64,000 bases of DNA, from contig JASEVX010000003.1 of the NCBI GenBank assembly GCA_031761405.1, positions 110,685,543-110,749,542 on the forward strand. Reading direction: 5' to 3'. The notes beneath the pieces are model-generated. The model saw only the letters and a program-made list of their open reading frames with translations, was not told the origin of the DNA and made no database searches. Made by a program: the position numbers and the translations under genes. The stretch comes from Serripes groenlandicus (taxonomy: Eukaryota; Mollusca; Bivalvia; Cardiida; Cardiidae). Numbering within the stretch: position 1 is the first letter of the stretch; each line of letters begins with the position of its first letter. Of this stretch, positions 12,201 through 23,124 are shown one piece after another.

Positions 12201-15039
12201 TGTAAGTAAAAACACAGAAAATCTACCAGTATGTAGGATTTAACTCAGTATACTTTTGTATTACAGATAAAGCCGCTATAGCAGAATTCAATTACGTAGT
12301 TTCATTTAAGATGTCCTTATTCAAGGACTTCAAGATTGAAATAGAACAAAAACAAGCCCTTACAACATCCTCAACACTACCAACGACTTCATCGACGTCT
12401 ATTACTCCATCACCTACCATCCCACCAGTTACTTCATCTACGCCAAAATCAACTTCAACAACACCACCTACTACAACAACATTACCTACCACTACAACAA
12501 CACCTACTACAACAACACCACCTATTACAACAACACCACCTACTACAACAACACCACCTACTACAACAACAACACCTACTACAACAACCTCAATTGCAAC
12601 AACAACAACAACAACAACAACAACAAACCGTTCCACAACCCCTTCAACAAATGCTTCAACTACCCAAGTTCCAACAACGACACAGACAACGAGTACGTCG
12701 ACGGAATTTTCAATGACGACAGTCGCAATTGTTATCATGGACAAACATACATCCACATCGATGCCAACGTTATCAAATACAACAGTTATCACTAAACCAT
12801 CAACTACCAATGGTAGTATTTATAATCAAGGACCTATGAAGAATGTCACTAATGAAATACTAGTACATAACGTTACAACACCTACAATGAAACCGCTTTC
12901 TGATGGCAATGAATCGGAATCTGTAATGGTAGCTACATCTGTTCCAAACACTGGCGATCATATATCAGAGACCACAAGCAAAGATTCAATGGAATCTCAA
13001 GCAACAACCATAGCTCCAATAGTTGTAGACAATGGCGAACAATTCACAACAATGACTCTACTAACAACGACGACAGTCGATCAGTCGAATGAATTAGGTG
13101 TAAACGACAAGCATACTACAGTTGAAAATAAAGATATGCGAACATCAGAAGCTTTGTATGTGAAAACTACAGTCATTATGCCAGGACAAGATAATGGAAC
13201 TATTATACCAATCATTGGAAATAATAAACAGAAGACGAAAATACAATCAACTACACAGGACATGGAGATGGCAGTCACGGTTACAAGTTCAATGGAAGAA
13301 AGTGGACAAGAATCAACATCAATTATGGACAATATTGTAACTGCTTTAACAACCCCATTGAGTGATATCGACACTTCTCCTACACCGCTTATTGTAGACC
13401 ATGTGACCGATACTAATGTTACAGAAATGAGTGTTGACTCAAAGGATAAAGTTACTACAACAGAGATACCAGAGGTAATTATAACAACACAACAATCGAA
13501 AGTACCACCCACACAAACCACACGGTTGACAGATCAGACTTCTGCTAGCATTCAAAACATTCCTACCACTTCCGTATCTAATGATATGTACCCAAGTCCG
13601 ACTGACACTTTAATACTAATAGAGATTGACGATAGTGACATACCTGATGTTGATGTTATAGATGATGTTGTAGTTCCAGAAGGGGAATTCGATCCTGAAG
13701 ACAACGAGAAAAGTAATAGTGCCGAGTCTACGAAGCAAGGAAACGACAGTAACGAGGGTAACTTATTTTGACCTTGATATCTCATACATCTCATTCATCA
13801 ATATGTTTTCATGTTCTTGTATTTACTTATTCTTAAAGACGAATGCCTATGTAATACGAAGGCGTGAAAGCTAAGCTCTTGGGTCACTCATATCTTTAAA
13901 CTAGCTGATCTAATTGTGTGATAAACATTTCAATGTATCAAAGGAATAGAACCATATGTTTATTGTCCGATTTTGATAAGGATCTATACATTATGATTAA
14001 AGATGATAAGGGTTTTATTTATCTGGATTTTTTCGTTTATCTACGATGTTTTGTCTGCATATAGGATATCTATAAAAATGATTGCGGATTTATCAATACT
14101 TCACTATTCTGACTTACCTATAAACTGGTCAGAAATATCACTTGATGTCCGTGCTGTACTAAACACAATCCTACGGCTTTTGCAATCAGTGTAGCGCGAG
14201 GTCAACACTTGCATCTCGGCTGATGTACACTGTAATGAATCATATACCATTTCATTACATAATTGAGAAATAATGTCACTTTTGATCGAATTACAGGGTT
14301 GCTCAGGCAGACATTTATCTACAATTATTACAAATACCCTAATGTTTGGTTTTGCATGAGCCCTCTTCAAATGAGCTATTTTTCTAATTATAGAGTGGGA
14401 GACATATACTATTTCTTTACATAATTGAGAATTGACATAATTGAGAAAACGTGTCCATTTAGATCGAATAACATGGATGTACAGGCATACATTTATCTTT
14501 AATCATTACGAATACTCTAATGTTTTGGGTGAGCCTTCTTCAAATGTGCAATCTGTTCGTATATTTCTAATTACAGAGTGGGAGTTGCCATTGATCATAG
14601 CTTTTATAATTATGGCTGTAGCTGTCGCATTAGCTCTACTACTGGCGTTATATCTATATAGAAGGTAAGCTACTTCGGTTGTATTTAAATGGGATATTTA
14701 TATTATATGTTACATTTGTTGAAAAAGTATCGATCTATATAAATTATTTTGATATATAAAACAAAAATCCATTGACAGAGATATGATACGGATACAACTG
14801 CATTTGTAAGTAAATTCATTTACTATCGTTTTGTTTAGAAAGTAAAGTAACATGGTGGAATGGTGTTTCCCAAATTATAGCCAATACAAACAATTGGTGA
14901 TTTGTTTATTTTCAGAAGGAAAACCCAAAAGCAGAAAGATATCAGCAAAGACGTTGAGATGAGACCCAATGCAGCAGCGAATGGCGATACAACGGATAGA
15001 GAAACAGCAACATTCAAAGATACTGCGTACGATATATGA
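9244..15039 (+). CDS. C-type-lectin-like / mucin-like single-pass membrane glycoprotein (5' incomplete)
   Basis: Six exons join in frame with GT/AG borders: 9244-9324, 9612-9788, 10753-10854, 12267-13757, 14577-14664 and 14916-15039 (stop TGA 15037). The first four junctions are phase 1 and the last is phase 2. The 686 visible residues contain, in order, a short segment ending QFICE (about 20-25) that may close an upstream domain; a C-type-lectin-like domain (Cys48, LAMFEKEDYI, YWIGN 77-81, Cys92, Cys109, FVC 115-117); a Thr/Ser/Pro-rich mucin-type stalk (about 140-560) with many potential O- and some N-glycosylation sites; an Asp/Glu-rich juxtamembrane stretch; a helix (about 622-643); a basic stop-transfer; and a 40-residue tail ending AYDI. 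The loop between WIGN and Cys92 is unusually short, so calcium-dependent sugar binding is doubtful unless a middle exon was missed. The likely role is cell-surface recognition or a glycocalyx component. Signal peptide not found. Confidence 0.82.
10944..11070. mobile_element. Long imperfect hairpin in intron 3 (MITE-like)
   Basis: The ends 'atatatcgtatcttatatca' and 'tgatataagatccgatatat' are inverted with one mismatch. The inner arms 'aggtgt...taattaa' and 'ttaattaa...acacc' and the centre 'aaggccaaagggcctt' continue the pairing, so nearly the whole 127 bp can fold. No second copy seen in the window. Confidence 0.65.
11690..11790 (-). mobile_element. SINE tail fragment
   Basis: Contains 'gattgtttggggcttaacga' and 'tcttatcacggcggcgcagt', the reverse complement of the SINE-A 3' half. 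The head is lost. Confidence 0.6.
11955..12168. mobile_element. Element Q (palindromic MITE-like) in intron 3
   Basis: The ends 'taactatttcagcgccgaat' and 'ctttggcactgaaagagtta' are inverted. The centre contains 'gtgagacagctcgttacgag' facing 'ctgactcacctgaatctgta'. Other copies are at 24293, 27500 and 33668. Confidence 0.75.
14241..14590 (+). repeat. Tandem duplication of the intron 4 3' end with a decoy acceptor
   Basis: The segment running from 'catttcattacataattgag' to 'tttctaattatagagtggga' (acceptor at 14392-14393) is repeated about 183 bp downstream, ending 'tttctaattacagagtggga' at the real acceptor (14575-14576). The first copy reads into a stop within a dozen codons, so it cannot replace the transmembrane exon. 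The two copies differ by small indels. Confidence 0.8.
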
Positions 15040-16077
15040 ACAAACTGAACAAGGTGTGATTCAAAATTAACAGAGTGAAAACTGATATAAATTTCGTCCC
15101 AGGTATTGACTATTAGACCAACGTTTTTTGTCATTTCAAACCACATTGCTATTTTATCGTTTGCCTATTTTGTAAGTAACAACATTTTTCAATCAGGTTA
15201 ATACAATTACAATTGTTATGAGATCAAACATTTTAAAGATTGTTTACATATTTTGTGAGTTCTAGGAACACAGATATTGTTCAAATTCGATAACGTTTTC
15301 TGGAATAATTATCAGGAACAAAACTGTTTAGTCTGGCAACTGTCCTTCATTTATCTTTATTCGAAACGTAAGACGTAAGGCGTTGTCTATCTGACATTCA
15401 AACTTGTAAATGTGATCAGAAAAGTATGTATAATAATTTGGAACTTAACAGTTAATGCTGCTACATGTAATGATAATTTGGACACTCGAATTCAGTTTCG
15501 ATGGTATACATTCATTTTATCGACTGATTCCTGTGTTCTCCAAGTTCATATCGGGAACAAATGAGTTCAAAACGCATGAACTGGATACTTTTCAATGTGT
15601 GATTCAATTGTACGTGGTATTAGATGGTGTACAAGACAATCATCTCAAGCATAATAACAACAGTATAGTGAAAGACTTCTACAGACACAATTGTGCCTTT
15701 AAAGACTGACTAATAATTCATATCAAGCTCAAAAGTGTGTTTTTCTAGTTGTTGCATTTGGTGTGTACGAAGCATTGTATGTGTGTATGTGTGTATTCCT
15801 ATTGTGTAACCAGAATATGCATATTTTGAATGTTATGGAACACGACCTTCGGGAGTATGCAATCAACGAAAATCCAGATTAGCTTGTTAAGGAGTTTCAT
15901 TCTCGCTATCTAGTGAGTGGTACAAATGAAATGAAGGCCTTTGCAGAACGCTTGTGATCAATACACGACTATACAGATAAGCGATTCGATCATGGTTACC
16001 ATTAGTTAAAAACCTCCGAAGGTCGGTTTTCGTGTGACTTGACTCCAATGAATCATTCTTAAAGGTGCTGAACTCCA
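15040..16077. other. 3' flank of the lectin-mucin gene
   Basis: Probably the 3' UTR and spacer. I see no exon, no clear poly(A) signal that I would fix on, and no repeat family. Confidence 0.4.
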
Positions 16078-16312
16078 GATTAGCCGTCGCGCGAGAAAAT
16101 CAACATTGAGGACACTGATCAAAATAGGCATGCCACGCAGGCATAACCGGATAGACACTTTTCGTCTCCTGTGGATTTTCTGTTTCAGGAATCATTACTC
16201 TATACCTCTACCCCTTTTGGTTCCGGATAAGTCTGCCCGAACTGCGCAGGCTGACATAGATCGATACAGTACACAGAGGCCATAATGTTGGTTTACTCGC
16301 GGGACGTCTCAG
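16078..16312. mobile_element. Element R
   Basis: The ends 'agccgtcgcgcgagaaaatc' and 'tggtttactcgcgggacg' are inverted. Inside are 'cctcctg/ctcctgtggattttctgt', 'ttcaggaatcattactctat' and a facing 'gcgcaggctgacat'. The interior is diverged. Confidence 0.7.
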
Positions 16313-16982
16313 ATTATAAATAGTATAGTCAATGTTTTAAAACTGTTCAAAAGTTGTCTTGAAATATAAGAGTAAATTCTAGGGTAAAATTAAAGTAATA
16401 AATTAACTTTCCAGTACAATAAACATCTAAATATTGCTCATGTATGCTTCATTTTTACTAGATTTTACACAGTAAGCCAAATTGTATACATGTTTATGAC
16501 TTCATTTGACTGTTTTTCAACATTTGCTGCTAAAATAGTTTTGAACTATTTATTACTTACTTTGTTGTCACTATTAGTAATATTTGCAGAAGTTTGAACA
16601 TTTCGATTTGACTGCTGGAATCGATTTTGTGAAACTTGTGTCTCCAGTGAAGAGTCAGTCAAGGCGGCGAATCCAACATATTTATATTGATATTCCTAGA
16701 ATTGACTACGGGCTTGTCCAAATGAAAAGCTGGACACGTTTAGCATCGTAAGGGTTGAATCCGAAAATGTTTGATTAAAAGAGCTAGTTAGAATTATTGA
16801 AATCGTATGACATTGTAATGCTTGCAGATCTTAAAATCTCTGAACTTTTACTTTTTCTATTTTACCGGTCAACACTATAAATGTTCGATGTATGTATGTA
16901 TTGCTTGTGCCTGTGGTGTCCTTTGCTGTGTACATATTGGTATATCGGTTGCTTCTGTCCACGATGTTGCCTTACATGTGGA
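16313..16982. other. Non-coding, nothing recognised
   Basis: AT-rich, no supported exon or shared repeat. Confidence 0.4.
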
Positions 16983-17187
16983 AGACAGTGGTGCAGAGGT
17001 AGAGCGTCGGCCTCTCGTATCAAAGGTCCCTGGTTCGAGTCCCGTGATGAGCGGGTCCTGACTTTGGGATTTTTCCACACAAACGGCGCGAGTACTGGTT
17101 AAGTCTCCAGGAAGCAGACATCGAGAGTGATTAATCTAAGCCTAAGGCTTGTTTCGCAATCGATGTAAAATAAATAAGTTTAAACTA
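16983..17187 (+). mobile_element. SINE-C, tRNA-headed
   Basis: Head 'cagtggtgcagaggtagagc' (A-box-like) and 'ccctggttcgagtcccgtga' (B-box-like). The body has 'ctgactttgggatttttcca' and 'taagtctccaggaagcagac'. The tail is 'gcaatcgatgtaaaataaat' followed by 'aagtttaaactaaac'. A second copy lies at 21663 and fragments at 22638 and 56318. Confidence 0.8.
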
Positions 17188-17799
17188 AACATGTTTTAAC
17201 GAAAACAATACTTTGGGTAGGACTATTTGTCTATGTCAACGTGTAAATACGACATTGAATGATGGTTGAGTTACGATTGCAGAATACTGCACGCAAATTG
17301 AATATCGTAAAACACATTAATTCATTTCCGCTTTATAACGAAAAGTAAAAATGATGACTGTAGCCATAAAGTCTAACCAAAATGAAATATATGATTACAT
17401 TAGTTTCTTGTATGTTCAAATACATGTATCAGGTGTAGCAATTTCGTTAAATTAAGATAAAACATGTTGGCAGTTTAACTGAACGTAAAGAAGCATTTGT
17501 TTTTTCTTTTCCACTATGGTAATTATACAATATTGTTGCTTGCATCTTTTTGCCACATCGCGCTTTCGTGTACAATGTAAAAAACGAAAGTACATTAATA
17601 AGTCTTACATGCTATAACTTTAAACTGCAAAACCAGGAAAGTTTGCTTTGAGTTTTAAGACAAGTAAATCTCTACGCATTAGTTATTTTGCATCCATCTT
17701 AGGTCCCTGCCCTTTATACAAAAGGTGAAGATGAAACAGGAGACATTTACCCGGCACTGTCTGATATAAAAGTAATCCGAATTTACTGTATGAAATAAT
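17188..17799. other. Non-coding, nothing recognised
   Basis: AT-rich, no supported exon or shared repeat. Confidence 0.4.
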
Positions 17800-18064
17800 C
17801 TACCATTTAAAAGCATTCCCTGCGGCGAAAGACATCTGCGTAATGTATCGACCAGATCAGCCTGCGCTGTCCGCGCAGACTGATCCGGCCGGCACATTCC
17901 GTGTAAGGGGGGATAGATAGAGTAGTGATTCCTGAAACAGAAAATTCACAGGACGCGAAAACTGTATACGTCTGTGTGGCATGCTTAGGCTGATCCGGGT
18001 CGATACTTGTTGATTTTCTCACGAGACGGCCTACACATTGATGATTGCCAAGCTACGCCCCTGT
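17800..18064. mobile_element. Element R, first of a tandem pair
   Basis: Starts 'taccatttaaaagcattccc' and ends 'ccaagctacgcccctgtc'. Contains the facing blocks 'gatcagcctgcgctgtccgc' and 'gcgcagactgatccggcc'. The same flank-to-flank unit is repeated immediately downstream, so the pair arose by local duplication rather than independent insertion. Confidence 0.75.
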
Positions 18065-18329
18065 CTACCATTTAAAAGCATTCCCTGCGGCGATAGACAT
18101 CTGCGTAATGTATCGACCAGATCAGCCTGCGCTGTCCGCGCAGACTGATCCGGTCGACACATTCCGTCTTAGGAAGATAGATGTATACAGTAGTTATTCC
18201 TGAAATAGAAAATCCGGGTAGGCCAGTGTGGCATGCTTAGGCTGATCCGGGTCAATACTGTTCGCAATGTTGATTTTCTCACGAGACGGCCTACACATTG
18301 ATTATTGCCAAGCTACGCCCCTGTCTACC
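18065..18329. mobile_element. Element R, second of a tandem pair
   Basis: Repeats the unit at 17800-18064 with substitutions and small deletions, again from 'taccatttaaaagcattccc' to 'ccaagctacgcccctgtc'. Confidence 0.75.
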
Positions 18330-18520
18330 ATTTAACTGCATTCCGTGATACAGCCAACAATACCAGTTTCTAAATCAGAAAACATTTTTCTTTTTAAAGG
18401 CCTTGTTCAAAATGAGCGTATCTCCTTATTACCCACAATTCCGTCAACTCTATAACGAAATAAATATTGATTGCAGAGATCACGTTATACTCTGATATTT
18501 ACAAAACAGACAACTATAAT

Positions 18521-18650
18521 CCCTTTCTCCAATGCAGACGCATTTTGGCGCATCTGCAGACGCATTTTGGCGCATCTGCAGCCGGCTTTAAAACATTGCG
18601 GCAAAATAATTAATTTGTTGATGATGAACAATTTCTTCTTTTGCCACCAG
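18521..18650. mobile_element. Element P, partial with internal duplication
   Basis: 'gcagacgcattttggcgcat' occurs twice in tandem, followed by 'aaaacattgcggcaaaata' and a decayed core 'gatgatgaacaatttcttct'. Confidence 0.6.
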
Positions 18651-18762
18651 GTTTCATCTTTATTCAATAACTATGCTTTCATTAATACAGAGTATTCATA
18701 TGTTTGCCATGGTGTTTTCTTTTTTAAAATTTAAAGCAAATATTCCTTAACAAACTTCGCCG

Positions 18763-19056
18763 AGCCCCGGTAGCTCAGTCGGTAGCGACGCGGGCTGTCA
18801 ATCCAGGGGTTGTGAGTTCGAATCACGGCTCGGCCAACTTTCTTTCCGAGGATTGACAAAAGTCAATGCGACATGCGTCATTCCTCTTCCACCAATGGGC
18901 TAAGTCTATGTGGAAAAGCAGCCAGTTGCTTTTGAAGATTGTTGTGTGGAGTACTGGTGTGAGAAAACCAGGAAATGCATGAGTAGGTGAACTGGTCGCC
19001 GTGATATAACTGAGAAATTGTTAAATACGGCGTTAAACCCCAATCAATCAATTAAC
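18763..19056 (+). mobile_element. SINE-A, full-length
   Basis: The complete tRNA-like head has an A-box 'ggtagctcagtcggtagcga' and a B-box 'gtgagttcgaatcacggctc'. Then come 'gtcattcctcttccaccaat', 'gagaaaaccaggaaatgcat', 'ctggtcgccgtgatataact' and a '(caat)n' tail. RNA polymerase III promoter boxes are in place. Confidence 0.88.
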
Positions 19057-19278
19057 AAACTTCGTGTTGTCACTCATGTACTATCTTCTGTCTCATGGCG
19101 CCCCGTGAATGTCATGCGAAATATGACCTTGTTTTCCGTGCCTTTAATATACTGTTTTACCTGCATAAACAAATGACCATCATCAGGCACAACACGATCC
19201 TGTTAGCTCTACGAATAAAGAAGATTCAGTTGATTTTGCAAATACGCACATTCTCACAGGAGCCTTCAGGGTCTACTT

Positions 19279-19635
19279 ACTGTGAAATGAGGTTGAAAGT
19301 TAATACTTTCAATGTTCAAACTTGTTCGTGTATGTCCGTTCCGTGTTACGCCAGTGTGTGTAATTTATCTTAAAATGAGCCGTCCCGCGAGAAAACCAAC
19401 AGTGTGGACTCTGCGTAAAGCATCGTCCCGGATCAGCCTAAGCATGCAGCACAGGCTAACCCGGATAGACGCTTTTCGCCTCCTGTGGATTTTCTGTTTC
19501 AGGAATCATTACTCTATGCATCGTTCCCCCTGAGACGGAATGTGTCGGCCCGGATCAGTCTGCGCGGACTGCGAATGCTGATCTGTGTCGATACATTACG
19601 CAGAGGCCATAATGTTGGTTTTCTCGCGTGTCACT
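19279..19635. mobile_element. Element R with shared flank
   Basis: The core 19374-19635 runs from 'gagccgtcccgcgagaaaac' to 'tgttggttttctcgcgtg'. The flank 19279-19373 (aaatgaggttgaaagttaat, then gttacgccagtgtgtgtaat) is repeated in inverse orientation at 22476-22602, so the mobile or duplicated unit is larger than the core. Confidence 0.75.
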
Positions 19636-20034
19636 AAGACTTACATCGCTTGACGCTGTCCATATTATTCTGTATCATTCGTCGTGTGTTGGTCCCTATT
19701 TCAGACGTTTGTTTTTCGTTTTACAGTGTTTAATGTCATTATTGTGTTTCTGTTCATCACTGATCACGTCTAAACTTTTGTTCGTCCGTATTAAATGATT
19801 GTTGATGTATCGTGAAACACATTTCGGACTCTGTCTATACGGTTCCCACTATATCTTCTGCACTAGCACGTATCTTAAGTACGAAATGAAACATAAATAC
19901 ATGTACGTATACATTCATGGAAAAAACAAGAGTTCGTAAAGTGTCGTCATAAAGAATACTTTCTCTCTTTATCTCTCTCTTTTACAACTATTTTCATTCA
20001 CAATACTTTCAATTGTGACGATTTTCCGCATTTA
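19636..20034. other. Non-coding, nothing recognised
   Basis: No supported exon or shared repeat. Confidence 0.4.
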
Positions 20035-20262
20035 ACCCTTTCCCTCATATAGACGCTTTCTGACGCCTCTGCAGCAGACGGCTTTTTGAAAACATAGTGA
20101 CAAAAGAAGAAATTGCACAAAACGTTCAATTTTTCCTTTTGCCACAATGTTTTCCACTTTTTGTCTAATGTTATCCATTCAATTATAGAGATTTACCAGT
20201 TTTTAACAAAATAAGTTCAAAGTCGCCTGCTGCAGAATTGTCGTATGAGGGAAAGGGTTAAC
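20035..20262. mobile_element. Element P, well preserved
   Basis: The ends 'ttaaccctttccctcatata' and 'gtatgagggaaagggttaac' are inverted. Subterminal 'ctctgcagcagacggctttt' and 'gtcgcctgctgcagaattgt' face each other. Core 'gaaattgcacaaaacgttca'. Confidence 0.85.
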
Positions 20263-21465
20263 CGAGACGTGCTCAAAGCCATCTGCTGCAGATGTATTGT
20301 ATGTTTGAAAGGATTACACTCGCACACATACAGACTAAAGGAGACGTGAAAGGATTGTATAGCGAATTATGGTGACAGACAGATCCCGCGCATAACATGG
20401 ACTAGTGGAGTACACGGCATACACCCTTCTACTTGTCACACAATGAAGTTAGGTAGTTCGTTGTTGCAGGGGCACAAAGGAATTAGACGTGTGCACGTTA
20501 ATGGCAAAGATAGTCCCTTACAATAAGAGCGAGTCGATGAATCGCAAAATATAGAATATCGTACTGACTTTTTGTAGTACAGAGTTATTTGTTATTGAAC
20601 TTTTACAAACAGGGTTAACTCATTTGCATCATTTACGTCTGCTCAAACGGCGTAGTTTATTCTAATAAGCAAGGAACTACTTTTCTAGTTGAGCGGTGCT
20701 CTAAGAAGATTCTTCCTTATTATTTAAAGTAACTACTCGTCCTGGATGTTGTTGTCATATGGCACAATGCTCGTCATGCCATATACAGGGGAGACAATGT
20801 ACCACTGTTTACGCCGTACTAATCATTGACTAATTTGACCGTTATCTGCTATTGTTATCATTTTGCTAATTAGCGGTAATTACCGGACATTTACGTCGTA
20901 TCCGGTTTGTATACATCGATAGTGATGCCGGAGGGCAGTGGAGAGATACACAGGATACGTAAGTTGTAAGCGATTCAATGTTCAATCAACAATGATGAGC
21001 AATGTGTAATGATTAAGTTATTTAGGGTTATCTGTATTCCTATGGTATATTATAATTTGTTCGATATAAAGTACAGAGATAAAAAAAAGTATTTATACCT
21101 CAGCGACTAAGACATTTACCATTGTGAATTTAATTCATCTACAACCGCGTATAACCAAAACGTCTTAAATGAGCAAAAACGAAAAGTCCAAAATTAAAAG
21201 AACAATATTAATATGTGTACGAACTTAATTTATATAATTGAAAACCTTAATGGTGTTTGAATGAGGAAAAGTAGTGCAATTCAGATTTGATGTGCGTCTG
21301 AAAGCCTTCATTGTGTAGCTAGGAATAAAGCGATATGCACTCGTTAGTGAGAGAATTATAAAGTTTTCTAGACTGATTTTAGTTTGTGCTGCAGTGAACT
21401 GGGATTGGAATATTAAAGTATTTGTAAGTAGCTACAGTTTCTGGAAAATGTAACAGTGAAATAAA
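20263..21465. other. Non-coding, nothing definite
   Basis: The first ~60 bases resemble an element P right end. The rest is AT-rich without supported exons. Confidence 0.4.
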
Positions 21466-21653
21466 CAGACGCTTTCTGACGCCTCTGCTGCAGACACATT
21501 TTAAGTTGCTTATCATGGGCAATTTCTGCATTTGTCACAATGTTTTCAACTCTATTCGATATCTATAATTTCATTTATAGAGTTTGTCTATAATTTTGCT
21601 GAGATATTTTTAAAGTCGACTGCTGCAGAATTGTAGTATATGGGAAATGGTTC
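21466..21653. mobile_element. Element P, left end lost
   Basis: Begins 'gacgctttctgacgcctctg', with core 'cttatcatgggcaatttctg' and right end 'gtcgactgctgcagaattgt' and 'tatgggaaatggttc'. Confidence 0.7.
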
Positions 21654-21662
21654 AATAACAAT

Positions 21663-21850
21663 CTAGGAAGACAGTGGTGCAGATATAGAGCGTCGGCCTC
21701 TCGTACCAAATGGCCCAGGTTCGAGTCCCGTGATGAGCGGGTTCTGATTTTTCCACACAAGCGGCGCAATTATTGTTAAGTCTCCAGGAAGCAGACTTCG
21801 AGCTGAAAGATTGTTTCACAATCGATGTAATATAAATAAGTTTAAACTAA
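21663..21850 (+). mobile_element. SINE-C
   Basis: The head 'cagtggtgcagatatagagc' and 'caggttcgagtcccgtgatg' is followed by the same body and tail as the copy at 16983, with small deletions. Confidence 0.8.
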
Positions 21851-21984
21851 GGACTGATTCAATCACAGCTAAGCCCTCGACATCGTTATAATTATATACC
21901 ACCTTGATCTGCAATTGTCTGCAGTCGATTGTTAGCAGATGTCGTTTTGATTAATTTGTGTTTAGCGTCGCTTTTAACTGATTG

Positions 21985-22215
21985 ATATCGCGACGACCAG
22001 TTCACCCGACCATGTTCTTGCTGGCTTTGTAACACCAGCACATTACACAATTTTCTTCCCAAGCAGCTGGCTGCCTTACCACATATATTATTTTAGCCCA
22101 GTGGTAGGCTTATTAAGCATGACACATTTCTTTCAACAATCATCGAAAGAATCGGTTCGAACTCACGATCCCTGGAGTGATAGCTGTCGTCATTACCGAC
22201 TGAGATATCTCGACT
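21985..22215 (-). mobile_element. SINE-A, diverged
   Basis: Reverse complement of the SINE-A body ('gaccagttcacccgaccatg', 'cccaagcagctggctgcctt'), ending in a B-box remnant 'ggttcgaactcacgatccct' and a decayed A-box. Confidence 0.65.
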
Positions 22216-22292
22216 CAAATTCCGGTCCTGGGAAAGGAAGGTATCACCTCGATGCTTTTATTAAAGGATGAGATGCACGATTGAACATATAA

Positions 22293-22602
22293 GCCGTTCC
22301 ACGTGAAACCCCGAATATTATGACCTCTGCGTAATGTATCAGGGGTATAGAGGTATAGAATAATGGCGAATAGTGTTTGTCCGGGTTAGCCTGTGCTGCA
22401 TGCTTAGGCTGGTCCGGTGCGATGCTTTACGCAGAGTCCACAATGTTGGTTTCCTCGCGGGACGGCTCATTTCGAGATAAATTACACACACTGGCGTAAC
22501 ACGGAACGGACATACACGAAAAGGTTTGAACTTTGAAAGTATTAACTTTCAACCTCATTTCACTCACGTGAAAGTATTAACTTTCAACCTCATTTCACTC
22601 AC
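22293..22602. mobile_element. Element R, shortened, with shared flank
   Basis: The core runs from 'gccgttccacgtgaaacccc' to 'gttggtttcctcgcgggacg'; the left half has lost its GC-rich arm. The right flank to 22602 is the inverse of 19279-19373, and its last 37 bases (tgaaagtattaactttcaac...) are duplicated in tandem. Confidence 0.7.
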
Positions 22603-22637
22603 AGTATCTTAGCAATGTAACTCCAAATAAATATAGA

Positions 22638-22706
22638 CACACATCGAGCGTGATTAAAATAAGTTGAAAACTTGTTTTGCAATCGATGTAAAATCAATAA
22701 GTTTAA
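22638..22706 (+). mobile_element. SINE-C 3' fragment
   Basis: Only the tail remains: 'atcgagcgtgattaaaataa', then 'gcaatcgatgtaaaatcaat' and 'aagtttaaactaaac'. Confidence 0.65.
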
Positions 22707-23124
22707 ACTAAACTAAATAAATATAGGTAAAATGCACGTACATTTGGTTATACAGAGCAAGACGCAACACTTAATATAGACAGGGTCGCGGTACAATTAT
22801 GCAATGGTTTCGAAAGTCTCAGAATCCAATTGTTGTTACAACTCGTGATACTTGAACAAGGTAATGATTATTAAGTATTTAACAGACAAAAGAAATTATA
22901 AATTCAACACACACATTCAGAATAGAATTAAAATATATATTGTCTCCCAACCATTCTTATTATTTTGTTCATTATTATTTTATGTGCACTTTATAAGGGA
23001 GATAACACATTATTGGCTCTTTAGTCACTTATCTGAGTAAGCTCCCTTGTTAGCATTTCGATAGATCGAGACATTCATTAACATTTCTGAAATCTTCTAC
23101 GTCTTTAAAAGCACTCGCCCGTGA

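Noticed and set aside
12292..12810. 172-codon Val-rich open frame on the minus strand
   Set aside because: It is the antisense shadow of the Thr-codon repeat in the mucin-like exon.
13081..13521. 146-codon minus-strand frame
   Set aside because: Antisense of the same mucin-like exon; the plus-strand exon chain explains the openness.
18763..18835. Functional tRNA gene
   Set aside because: The tRNA-like head is fused to a conserved SINE body present in several copies; the cloverleaf is imperfect.
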